In this document: positions 1-5,764 of the stretch, one piece after another | How the letters are laid out: the number at the start of each line of letters is the position of its first letter | Numbering within the stretch: position 1 is the stretch's first letter | DNA from: Clostridia bacterium | GTDB lineage: Bacteria > Bacillota > Clostridia > Oscillospirales > Oscillospiraceae | NCBI GenBank assembly: GCA_003245395.1 | Contig: QKDF01000234.1 | Location: 1-7,096, forward strand | DNA length: 7,096 nucleotides | Direction of reading: 5' to 3' | The notes under the pieces: model-generated | Database searches by the model: none | What the model saw: only the letters and a program-made list of their open reading frames with translations | Told to the model about the DNA's origin: nothing | Translations under genes and position numbers: made by a program

Positions 1-1
1 G

Positions 2-667
2 ATGGAGCTGATCATGCTGGTTTATCTCGGTACATACTTTGTAACCCTGGGCATAACTACCTTCCTGACGGCCTATTTTCCAGATGTCGCCGCAATGCTG
101 AACATGCTCTTTTGGGGGTTCAATTTTATCACCGGCTCGGCTCTTGCAATTTTGACGCGTGTCATTCTTAAGCATTTGAAGATTGCAAAAGTCATGACGC
201 GGCAGTATCAAAACAATTACCTGCTTTCGCGCATTTCCGGTCTCTTCTTTGACGCAATGATCGTGGCTGGAATCGCTTCGATCGACATCGGGGATCTGTC
301 AGGGCTCTGGCTCCCCTTTTTGCTGTTGACCATTGCCGGGGGTACGGTAACCTGGTTCTATTTGGTCTGGGTCTGCAGACGGGTCTACAAAAGTTATTTC
401 TACCAGGGACTCTTGTCAATGTATGGCATGATGACGGGAACAATCAGTTCAGGCGTTTTGCTGCTGCGTGAAATTGATCCAGATTTTGAAACCCCCGCCG
501 CCAATAATCTGATCAGCGGCTCGGGTTTCGCCATTATCTTCGGCGCACCGCTGCTTGTTTTCATTGGCATGGCCTGTAAGTCCGGTATGATGACCGTTAT
601 TACCCTGGGGCTGTGCGTTGTGTATTTTTCTCTGCTGATGCTCTTTCTGTTCAAGATCAGCAAATAA
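2..667 (+). CDS. Sodium/glutamate symporter-like membrane transporter, C-terminal part (5' truncated by window edge)
   Basis: The visible 221 residues form a very hydrophobic polytopic membrane protein. Likely membrane segments lie near residues 4-24, 30-52, 80-95, 101-124, 137-154, 172-192 and 196-217. A basic cytoplasmic-looking loop at about 56-70 and another at 126-130 separate them. The stretch around residues 137-190 (Gly/Thr/Ser-rich YGMMTGTISSG, then LREIDPDFETPAANN, then a Gly-rich helix) resembles the C-terminal half of proteins annotated as sodium:glutamate symporters (ESS/GltS-like), which import or exchange dicarboxylic amino acids with sodium. That assignment is from recalled family resemblance, and the substrate is not shown. 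The first ATG sits one base from the window edge with no ribosome binding site visible. The open frame reaches the edge and the family is usually about 400 residues or more, so this is probably the second half of a longer gene. It converges on the DUF362 gene and shares no obvious function with it. Confidence 0.6.
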   Translation: MELIMLVYLGTYFVTLGITTFLTAYFPDVAAMLNMLFWGFNFITGSALAILTRVILKHLKIAKVMTRQYQNNYLLSRISGLFFDAMIVAGIASIDIGDLSGLWLPFLLLTIAGGTVTWFYLVWVCRRVYKSYFYQGLLSMYGMMTGTISSGVLLLREIDPDFETPAANNLISGSGFAIIFGAPLLVFIGMACKSGMMTVITLGLCVVYFSLLMLFLFKISK

Positions 668-730
668 AGTACGATGGATAAATATACGAAAAATCCATGA
701 GCAGCGGATCATCCGGGGTCAGGCAGAAAA

Positions 731-761
731 AGGCAGTCTGTGATGCATTCACAAACTGCCT
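731..761 (-). terminator. Long imperfect hairpin, probable distal terminator for the minus-strand transcript
   Basis: Arms AGGCAGT (731-737) and ACTGCCT (755-761) pair over 7 bp. After one C/A mismatch, TGTGA (739-743) pairs with TCACA (749-753) around a 5-base loop. Read on the minus strand the stem is followed by TTTT (complement of 727-730) and then CTGCCT, so the T-tract is short. On the plus strand no T-tract follows. It therefore suits the leftward DUF362 transcript better than the rightward transporter transcript, although it could weakly serve both. AGGCAG is repeated at 721-726, giving an alternative pairing. Confidence 0.5.
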
Positions 762-844
762 GATGTTGGATAATTCCACAATACGAAACCGTGGTTGGGC
801 TGCGGCGGTTATGGGGAAAGCATCTCGGATTCTATACCAAAAAA

Positions 845-880
845 TGAAAAAAGCACTCTGAGGGCATCTGTCAAGAGTAC
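845..880 (-). terminator. Rho-independent terminator overlapping the end of the DUF362 gene
   Basis: On the minus strand GTACTCT (880-874) pairs with AGAGTGC (859-853). This gives a 7-bp stem with one G-T wobble and a loop of about 14 bases, followed at once by six Ts (852-847) and, after a short break, another T-run (844-839). This is the standard intrinsic terminator layout. The 5' arm lies in the last codons of the DUF362 gene, so termination would come immediately after its stop codon. Confidence 0.6.
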
Positions 881-2058
881 CGGACGCCATATTCGCGGCG
901 ATCCCCAAGGATGGCCTTAACCGTGTCGGCATTGCCGGGAGGGCATCCCACCGCCAGACGAAACCCATGGGCGTCTGCCAGCTTCTTGGTGCACAGTCCA
1001 ATGCAGACCGTATTCTCCGGCGTCGCATCTGATGGCAGATCCTCCTCTTTACAGGGCCCTACAATGACGTTCATGTTCTCCAGATAAGGGAACAAATTCT
1101 GCGCCTTCATATCCATCAGAGCGCTGATCACCGTGTTGCGGCAACCCGTACACGCTTGCTCATCAAAAATCAGGTTATAAGACGACGGCAGCCCCTCGCT
1201 CGCAACTTCGCAGGAGCGCTTAAACCGGCTCTTTACCTCATCGATCTGTTTACCCACAACCTGAATTTTCTTCATTTCCTTTTCACCCAGGCCGCGCTTA
1301 TAAGCAGAGACCGTGATATTCACCTCGTCGATCTCATAGCCCATAATTAGGCTGGTAACAGCTTCGCAGGCAACCAAATCCTTACTGCCGACGATCAGAT
1401 CCATCTCTTTTGTTTCGCCGAAGATGGGGCCCAATCCCTGCTGGCCAAAGGTGCCGTCGATGATCTCCAAAACAGGCTTGAGCGTTTGCACCAGGTCACA
1501 TACGCCCTCTACCAATCCCATGGAGTGAAATCTTTTCTTGTTTACATCCGTGAGCAGGCCCTTGCAGTTCTTCATCCCCAGAGTGACTTCCGTCTGGTCA
1601 TGAGTCTTCATAACAGGCACTGTAATAATGGCGTCCGCGTCCCGGACAAGTTCCCATGTGCTGATGGTCTGCGCAATAACGCCGTCTTTTACCGGGATTT
1701 CGCAGGTCTTCTCTTTTTTCAGGTCAATGACGGCAATTCCCTCGTCCCGCAGTGCCTGATAGCCGCATTTTTGGATAACAGACTCTGTATCCGCGCCCGC
1801 GGCGGAGGATTCCGCGATCACCGCATCCGCGCCAACCGCCGTTACCGCTTCATAGATGGCCTTACAGACCTCCCATCTGGTAACCCCGCCGGAAAGCCGC
1901 TCTGTAGGGGTCGCCACCAGATTCGGCTTGATGATTACCCTGTAACCAGGTTTGATAATATCCTCCAGACCGCCCAGTTGTTCAATGACCTTATCAACAG
2001 CGGTTTTAATGCTGGCATAGTCATTACCGGCGGTTTTCTGAATAGAAACAACGGACAT
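871..2058 (-). CDS. DUF362 domain protein with cysteine-rich C-terminal module
   Basis: The protein has 395 residues. Residues 1 to about 285 look like a DUF362 domain: IKPNLV at 43-48, an Ala-rich segment with AES at 82-84, and the signature VPVMKTHDQTEVTLGMKNCKGLL at 147-169. The biochemical role of DUF362 is not settled. Many members carry ferredoxin-like clusters, which suggests a redox or cofactor-linked job. This one lacks a classical CxxCxxCxxxCP ferredoxin. Residues about 295-385 hold CTGC (303-306), GPC (336), GLC (356) and GCPP (371-374), a possible iron-sulfur or other metal site (inference). No signal peptide or membrane segment is seen, so it is probably cytoplasmic. The ATG start is supported by AAAGGGGG at 2066-2073, seven bases upstream. 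A 156-base gap separates it from the hydrolase gene upstream, so it may have its own promoter, but none is clear. A terminator overlaps its 3' end. Confidence 0.85.
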   Translation of the reverse strand: MSVVSIQKTAGNDYASIKTAVDKVIEQLGGLEDIIKPGYRVIIKPNLVATPTERLSGGVTRWEVCKAIYEAVTAVGADAVIAESSAAGADTESVIQKCGYQALRDEGIAVIDLKKEKTCEIPVKDGVIAQTISTWELVRDADAIITVPVMKTHDQTEVTLGMKNCKGLLTDVNKKRFHSMGLVEGVCDLVQTLKPVLEIIDGTFGQQGLGPIFGETKEMDLIVGSKDLVACEAVTSLIMGYEIDEVNITVSAYKRGLGEKEMKKIQVVGKQIDEVKSRFKRSCEVASEGLPSSYNLIFDEQACTGCRNTVISALMDMKAQNLFPYLENMNVIVGPCKEEDLPSDATPENTVCIGLCTKKLADAHGFRLAVGCPPGNADTVKAILGDRREYGVRYS

Positions 2059-2090
2059 AATGGGACCCCCTTTAAGTCTCAGCCTTTATC

Positions 2091-2103
2091 GTACCGGTAC
2101 CGG
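2091..2103. repeat. Small palindrome/tandem repeat upstream of the DUF362 gene
   Basis: GTACCGGTAC (2091-2100) is a perfect 10-bp palindrome, and TACCGG occurs twice in tandem (2092-2103). It lies 33-45 bases before the DUF362 start codon, inside the 156-base gap 2059-2214, which holds no other gene. The position would suit an operator, but the motif is short and could be chance. Confidence 0.25.
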
Positions 2104-2214
2104 CATTCTGTAGTGCCTGTGGCTCGTATCCGACATTGCAGTCAGCGGTAATTTCGAGACGGACGTTCAAGTTTATCTCTGACGGCAGGCGTGTCATAAA
2201 CGAGCTGTGAAACT

Positions 2215-2802
2215 CTATTGATCGCAAATTTCAGCCGTCCTCATGGCACTCGATTGATATTCCTGTAAAAACAAATCCGTCTTTTTCACTGCGGCAAAAG
2301 TACCGTTGAGCGACGCCATCATGGCCGCATGAACCGTCGGATATGGGACAAGCGCATCGCCCCATTTCAGTGCTGTTCCCGTACAGGCATCTTCCAGCAG
2401 CGTCACCGGAAAGCCATGATCCTGCGCAGCGCGAACGGTTGTGTCTATACACATATGCGTCATCATTCCACAGACGACAAGACGCTCTATTTTAAGAGCA
2501 GTCAATCGCTCACACAGTCCGGTTTTCAAAAACGAATTGGGAAAATGCTTGTCCAGCACAATTTCTTCTCCATGCGGAATCAGCTCCGGGTGCAATTCCA
2601 CGCCCATTGTTCCGGGAATAAAAATGGAGGCTTTTCCCGGTATGCCGACATGACGGATAAAAAACACAGGCCATTCTCTCTCGCGGAATAACCGCAGCGT
2701 TTTTTGTATCTGCTCCAATGCTTTTTCCGGTTCATACAGTTCAAGTTTTCCCCCCAGAAAATACTCCTGCTGCACATCAACGATAATCAAAGCCTGCTTC
2801 AT
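2215..2802 (-). CDS. Isochorismatase-family cysteine hydrolase
   Basis: This 195-residue protein spans the full isochorismatase-like fold. The catalytic triad of the family is visible: Asp9 in LIIVDVQQEY, Lys85 in VLDKHFPNSF, and Cys118 in the signature CGMMTHMCIDTTVRAA (111-126). The family includes isochorismatases, nicotinamidases and various amidohydrolases that use the cysteine as nucleophile. The exact substrate here is unknown. The DxHxxxH-type metal site expected in nicotinamidases is not evident, which argues against PncA. No signal peptide is present, so it should be cytoplasmic. The start is fixed by AGGGGGG (2811-2817) eight bases before the ATG. A promoter directly upstream, flanked by a repeated hexamer, suggests control by the HxlR protein encoded just ahead of it. 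The C-terminal tail (about 180-195) is poorly conserved-looking and ends in Gln. Confidence 0.88.
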   Translation of the reverse strand: MKQALIIVDVQQEYFLGGKLELYEPEKALEQIQKTLRLFREREWPVFFIRHVGIPGKASIFIPGTMGVELHPELIPHGEEIVLDKHFPNSFLKTGLCERLTALKIERLVVCGMMTHMCIDTTVRAAQDHGFPVTLLEDACTGTALKWGDALVPYPTVHAAMMASLNGTFAAVKKTDLFLQEYQSSAMRTAEICDQ

Positions 2803-2825
2803 ACGGCATTCCCCCCTGTATTACT

Positions 2826-2831
2826 GTGGGT
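2826..2831. promoter_or_regulatory. Possible operator half-site GTGGGT over the transcription start region
   Basis: GTGGGT here is the third copy of the hexamer that makes up the inverted repeat at 2865-2882. The extended match TGTGGGTT (2825-2832) also recurs at 2876-2883, 51 bp away, close to five helical turns. The site begins two bases downstream of the -10 element and would cover the expected start of transcription (about 2827), a typical place for a repressor to act. Binding by the adjacent HxlR protein is inference. Confidence 0.4.
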
Positions 2832-2833
2832 TC

Positions 2834-2862
2834 AGGATACCGCTTTTCTCCGCGGCTGTAAA
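2834..2862 (-). promoter_or_regulatory. Sigma-A-type promoter of the isochorismatase-family gene
   Basis: On the minus strand a -35 element TTTACA (2862-2857; one mismatch to TTGACA) is followed by exactly 17 bases and a -10 element TATCCT (2839-2834; four of six to TATAAT). The predicted start near 2827 leaves a leader of about 25 bases containing the strong ribosome binding site. The hydrolase gene can therefore be expressed separately from hxlR. Confidence 0.6.
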
Positions 2863-2864
2863 TT

Positions 2865-2882
2865 ACCCACTTTTTTGTGGGT
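2865..2882. promoter_or_regulatory. Inverted repeat ACCCAC-N6-GTGGGT, candidate HxlR operator
   Basis: This perfect 6-bp inverted repeat around a TTTTTT spacer sits two bases upstream of the -35 element of the hydrolase promoter and two bases past the hxlR stop codon. No T-run follows it on either strand, so it is not a convincing terminator. Dyad symmetry next to a promoter and beside a dimeric winged-helix regulator gene makes an operator the better reading. A third copy of the hexamer overlaps the start region. Confidence 0.5.
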
Positions 2883-2884
2883 TA

Positions 2885-3259
2885 TCATCCGTGCATCTGA
2901 TAGCAAATTCCTTTTTGATCGAGGATGTCTGTCATGCCGTGTTCCACCATATAGTCAATGCCAATTTCCTGCATGATACCAATGGCCCGCAGCATTTTTT
3001 GTCCCCGCTCCGGTGTTAAAGAGTATTCCACATGAAGCGGGTATCCTTCAAAGGATTGTTTCTGAATCAGTCCAAAATCGCCCAGCTCCTTTAACTGCTG
3101 CAACAACATTTTTTGACTGATCCCTTCAATTTGGTGTTCAAGCTGAGACAATGACTCTGCTCCATATTGAAGCTGAAACAGAATAATGGTTTTCCACTTT
3201 CCCTTGATAATATCATGTACAATTTCCAGAGGACAAGTGTAGTGTTCGCGTATTTTCAT
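2885..3259 (-). CDS. HxlR-family winged-helix transcriptional regulator
   Basis: A 124-residue protein spanning the whole HxlR (DUF24/MarR-like) fold. YTCPLE at 7-12 and KGKWKTIILFQL at 19-30 are the N-terminal family signature. ISQKMLLQQLKELGDFGLI (47-65) is the likely recognition helix region, and YPLHVEYSLTPERG (73-86) is the wing. Family members bind DNA as dimers. Several, such as YodB, HypR and HxlR itself, sense aldehydes, quinones or oxidants through an N-terminal cysteine; Cys9 here occupies that position, and the only other cysteine is Cys119. The ATG is preceded by AGAAGGTG (AAGG at 3267-3270). The gene lies 91 bases after the MOSC gene on the same strand, and no clear promoter was found in that gap, so read-through from the moa operon is possible. 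Its target is probably the next gene, the hydrolase. Base composition is lower in GC than the moa operon. Confidence 0.88.
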   Translation of the reverse strand: MKIREHYTCPLEIVHDIIKGKWKTIILFQLQYGAESLSQLEHQIEGISQKMLLQQLKELGDFGLIQKQSFEGYPLHVEYSLTPERGQKMLRAIGIMQEIGIDYMVEHGMTDILDQKGICYQMHG

Positions 3260-3350
3260 AGATGCACCTTCTGTCCGGTTCGTCTGCGGGAAAAAGTGAT
3301 TCGGCGACGGAGATCCGCAGCAGCCACAGTACGGGGAGATAGCAGGGCGG

Positions 3351-3800
3351 TCAGTCCGCCTCCTGCTGAATTATCGCCAGATCATCACCGGGCCGGACGA
3401 TCCCGCTATTTAAAATCTTGATAAAAATACCCTCCCGGGGCATTACGCAGTCTCCCGCCGCTTTGCGGATGGCGCAGTCGTTATGGCACTCCTTGCCGAT
3501 CTGCGTAACTTCCCCGACGACATCGCTGCCAAGCCGCAGGCGCGTCCCCACGGGAAGCTGGTACAGGCAAATGCCCTCGGTCAGAATGTTCTCGGCAAAG
3601 TCGCCGTGTTTGAGGGGAAACGAAATTTTTTCCTGCACCTTCCAGACGCTTTCCACGCCCAGCAGACTGACCTGGCGGTGCCAGTTCCCCGCGTGGGCAT
3701 CGCCGACAATGCCGTGGTCGACCCTCATGGTTACTTCCGGCACCTCATGCTTCTGAATGCCTTTGTGCTCGGAAATGCAGACCGCAATAATTTTAGCCAT
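3351..3800 (-). CDS. Stand-alone MOSC domain protein
   Basis: This 149-residue protein is essentially one MOSC domain, the fold shared with the C-terminus of Moco sulfurases and with YiiM/YuaD-type proteins. MOSC domains are thought to bind molybdenum cofactor or carry sulfur on a conserved cysteine. Visible signatures are DHGIVGDAHAGNWHRQVSLL (28-47), HGDFAENIL (65-73) and TQIGKECHNDCAIRK (99-113). Cys105, Cys109 and Cys118 are the candidate functional cysteines. A longer reading frame extends to 3929, but that extension does not look like MOSC and lies inside mogA. The start at 3800 is chosen because MAKIIAVCIS is a typical N-terminus and GGAGG lies nine bases upstream (3810-3814). The start overlaps the mogA stop by 8 bases (ATGGCTAA), indicating coupled translation. 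It is the last gene of the cofactor operon and probably acts after MogA, for example in cofactor maturation or delivery (inference). Confidence 0.88.
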   Translation of the reverse strand: MAKIIAVCISEHKGIQKHEVPEVTMRVDHGIVGDAHAGNWHRQVSLLGVESVWKVQEKISFPLKHGDFAENILTEGICLYQLPVGTRLRLGSDVVGEVTQIGKECHNDCAIRKAAGDCVMPREGIFIKILNSGIVRPGDDLAIIQQEAD

Positions 3801-4323
3801 TGTGCTTTTCCTCCATTCCGTCATGATGATGGTGTTCCCCGCAGTCCGAGGACCAGCCGCGCAGAATCTCCACGCCGTGCCGGAGCGCGGGCAGCACCGC
3901 GCCCAAACATTCCCGGGCGGCTTTTTCACTGCCGGGACAGTTGAGCATCAGCGTATCTCCCCGGATGCCCGCCGCCTCCCGGGACAGGCAGCCCCTGGGC
4001 GTAATCTGCAGGGATTTTGCGCGCATGGCCTCCGGAATGCCGGGGGTCTCCCGTTCAATGACTGCTCTGGTCGCCTCGGGCGTAACGTCCCGCTTGGAAA
4101 AACCTGTCCCGCCGGTGGTGGCGACCAGACAGACTCCAAGCTCGTCGGAGCAATGGATGAGTTCTTGCCGAATGGTTTCAAAGTCGTCCGGGATGACCGT
4201 CGTATAGACGACCTCCCAGCCGTCTGCCCTCAGCATTTCACAGATGGCCGGACCGGAGGTATCTTTGCGCAGGCCCTGGGCACCCTTATCGCTCATGGTG
4301 ATGACCGCCGCCGTATAGTTCAT
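3793..4323 (-). CDS. mogA: MogA/MoaB-family molybdopterin adenylyltransferase
   Basis: The family transfers AMP from ATP to molybdopterin, preparing it for metal insertion by MoeA-type enzymes. The 176-residue protein has the N-terminal VITMSDKGAQG (7-17), the phosphate-binding TTGGTGFSKRDVTPEAT (69-85) and a C-terminal NCPGSEKAA (128-136) in place of the usual LPGSPKA. Asp79 in the KRDVTPEA segment falls in the catalytic region described for MogA. MoaB of some bacteria is a close paralogue, so mogA rather than moaB is a contextual call. The tail (157-176) is unusual: it ends in CGEHHHHDGMEEKH, a possible metal-binding extension. The ATG follows the moaC stop by four bases, with AAAGGACGG upstream inside the last moaC codons. 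The end overlaps the MOSC gene. Confidence 0.87.
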   Translation of the reverse strand: MNYTAAVITMSDKGAQGLRKDTSGPAICEMLRADGWEVVYTTVIPDDFETIRQELIHCSDELGVCLVATTGGTGFSKRDVTPEATRAVIERETPGIPEAMRAKSLQITPRGCLSREAAGIRGDTLMLNCPGSEKAARECLGAVLPALRHGVEILRGWSSDCGEHHHHDGMEEKHNG

Positions 4324-4327
4324 GGAA

Positions 4328-4810
4328 TCAGCCGTCCTTTCTCAGAAATTCGCCGGACTTGCCGCCGGTTTTCTTCAGCAGACAGATTTTATCGATGACG
4401 ATATCCCGCTGCACGGCCTTGCACATGTCGTAAATCGTCAGCGCCGCAACCGAGACAGCCGTCAGCGCCTCCATTTCCACACCGGTACTGCCGGTGCATT
4501 TTGTGGTTGCATAAATCTCAACGGCAAGCTGCCCCTCATCCATTTGGAAGTCCAAGTCCACGCCGGAGAGAAAAATAGGGTGGCACATGGGGATGATGTC
4601 CGCGGTACGCTTGGCACCCATGATGCCGCCGATCTGCGCGGTTGTGAGCACGTCCCCCTTCTTCAATCCGCCTGACTGAATCAGCCGAAAGGTCTCCTCG
4701 TTGACCAGAACCCGGCCATATGCCACGGCCGTGCGAACGGTGTCAGCCTTTTCAGAAACATCCACCATTCTGGCCCTGCCGTGTTCGTTGAAATGTGAAA
4801 AGTCTTCCAA
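4328..4810 (-). CDS. moaC: Cyclic pyranopterin monophosphate synthase MoaC
   Basis: MoaC converts the MoaA product, 3',8-cyclo-7,8-dihydro-GTP, into cyclic pyranopterin monophosphate. It works as a cytoplasmic hexamer. All expected active-site residues are present and fall at the numbers known for the E. coli protein: Lys51, Cys76 and His77 (in IPMCHPI), Glu112 and Glu114 (in GVEMEAL), Asp128 and Lys131 (in YDMCKA). The match in length (160 residues) and numbering supports the TTG start at 4810 over the internal ATG at 4768, which would cut off the HxNEHGRARMVDVS segment. The TTG has GGAGG seven bases upstream. It follows moaA by three bases and precedes mogA by four, so it is the middle of a tight operon. 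Confidence 0.95.
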   Translation of the reverse strand: MEDFSHFNEHGRARMVDVSEKADTVRTAVAYGRVLVNEETFRLIQSGGLKKGDVLTTAQIGGIMGAKRTADIIPMCHPIFLSGVDLDFQMDEGQLAVEIYATTKCTGSTGVEMEALTAVSVAALTIYDMCKAVQRDIVIDKICLLKKTGGKSGEFLRKDG

Positions 4811-4822
4811 GCTTTAACCTCC
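4808..4822 (-). promoter_or_regulatory. moaC ribosome binding site embedded in the moaA C-terminal Gly-Gly codons, with TTG start
   Basis: The minus-strand sequence reads GGA GGT TAA AGC TTG. GGA GGT encodes the last two glycines of MoaA and TAA is its stop. GGAGG (4822-4818) is an ideal Shine-Dalgarno seven bases before the moaC TTG (4810-4808). This decides the moaC start and ties its initiation to the arrival of ribosomes finishing moaA. Confidence 0.75.
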
Positions 4823-5764
4823 GATCTGGTTCATGTCCCGGGCAGAACCGGCGTGCTCCGCCGCGGTCAGGACGCCGTGCTGGGCGGGCTTATGGGCAAT
4901 CGCGGTTTCCAGCCGCTCCCGGAGCGCTTCCCCATGCAGCCCGCGCAGGGGGATTTCTTCGGTGGAGAATAGGCAGGGCTTCAAATACCCGTCGGATGTC
5001 AGGCGGATGCGGTTGCACTCGCCGCAAAACAGGTGACTGATGGGACGGATCAGCCCCACGCTGCCCAACCCACCGGGCAGTTGGTACAACTCCGCCACAC
5101 CGCTTTTCTCCAAAGGCTGTAGCTGTGGAACACGCTCCAGCACGGTTCCGCACGGGAGATAAGCCTCCGCCCCGAACGGGCTGGCATGTCCGATGGGCAT
5201 CAGCTCGATAAAGCGCAGTTCGATGGGATACCGCTGCGTGAGCGCCACGAGATCAGGAATTTCATCGTCATTGAAGCCGCCGATCAAAACCGTGTTGATT
5301 TTAAGCGGAGTCAGTCCCGCCTCCATGGCCGCACGGATGCCGGAGAGCGCATCCCCCAGCGTGCCGAGCCGGGTGATTTTGCGATATTTATCCGGGTTCA
5401 ACGTGTCCAGACTGATATTCACCCGGCCCACGCCGGCAGCCTTAAGCTCCTTCGCCATCGGCGCCAGCAGCGTACCGTTGGTGGTAAGCGCCAACTCTGA
5501 GAGGCCGGGAAGACTCGCCAGCTCCCGGCAGAGGGAGAGAACGCCTTTGCGCACCAGAGGCTCTCCCCCGGTGATGCGGATTTTCCGAATACCCAGTCCC
5601 ACCGCCTCACGAGCAATTTCCGCAATCTCCTCCAGAGAGAGGATGTCGCAGTGGGGCTGCTTGACAATGCCCTCTTCCGGCATACAGTATACGCACCGGA
5701 GATTGCAGCGATCGGTGACGGAGATGCGAAGATAGGTAATCTCCCGCCCGTAATAATCTTTCAT
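4814..5764 (-). CDS. moaA: GTP 3',8-cyclase MoaA (radical SAM)
   Basis: MoaA makes the first intermediate of molybdenum cofactor from GTP, using S-adenosylmethionine and two [4Fe-4S] clusters. The 316-residue protein has the radical-SAM motif CNLRCVYC (Cys20, Cys24, Cys27), the SAM-binding GGEP (66-69), and the second cluster at Cys247, Cys250 and Cys264 (FCGECNRIRLTSDGYLKPC). It ends in MNQIGG, keeping the C-terminal Gly-Gly needed for activity in this family. Length is normal. The ATG overlaps the stop of the upstream FAD oxidoreductase as ATGA, so translation is probably coupled and no separate promoter is expected. The N-terminus MKDYYGREITYLRISVTDRC is typical. Confidence 0.96.
   Translation of the reverse strand: MKDYYGREITYLRISVTDRCNLRCVYCMPEEGIVKQPHCDILSLEEIAEIAREAVGLGIRKIRITGGEPLVRKGVLSLCRELASLPGLSELALTTNGTLLAPMAKELKAAGVGRVNISLDTLNPDKYRKITRLGTLGDALSGIRAAMEAGLTPLKINTVLIGGFNDDEIPDLVALTQRYPIELRFIELMPIGHASPFGAEAYLPCGTVLERVPQLQPLEKSGVAELYQLPGGLGSVGLIRPISHLFCGECNRIRLTSDGYLKPCLFSTEEIPLRGLHGEALRERLETAIAHKPAQHGVLTAAEHAGSARDMNQIGG

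Noticed and set aside
674..698. ATGGAT/ATCCAT hairpin after the transporter gene
   Set aside because: The 6-bp stem has a 13-base AT-rich loop and no following T-run, so it is not a convincing terminator.
2085..2113. Promoter for the DUF362 gene (CTACAG, 17 bp, GATAAA)
   Set aside because: The -10 matches four of six positions but the -35 matches only one. This is too weak to annotate.
1486..2151. 221-codon plus-strand open frame
   Set aside because: It lies antisense over the DUF362 gene, which has a recognisable domain and a strong ribosome binding site. Its translation has no recognisable motif.
2215..2802. Nicotinamidase (PncA) identity
   Set aside because: The Asp-Lys-Cys triad is present, but the metal-binding DxHxxxH region expected in PncA is not seen.
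2865..2882. Hairpin read as an hxlR terminator
   Set aside because: The stem is only 6 bp, the T-run is in the loop on the plus strand, and no T-run follows the stem. Its place beside a promoter fits an operator better.
3260..3350. Possible terminator or promoter between the MOSC gene and hxlR
   Set aside because: A broken GC-rich stem around 3300-3325 precedes TTTTT by several bases, but pairing is poor. No -35/-10 pair was convincing.
3801..3929. N-terminal extension of the MOSC reading frame
   Set aside because: The extra 43 residues look like an out-of-frame reading of mogA. The start at 3800 has GGAGG and a typical MOSC N-terminus.
3757..4398. 213-codon plus-strand open frame
   Set aside because: It is antisense to mogA and parts of the MOSC and moaC genes. 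The composition is that of a shadow of GC-rich coding sequence, with no ribosome binding site or family resemblance noted.
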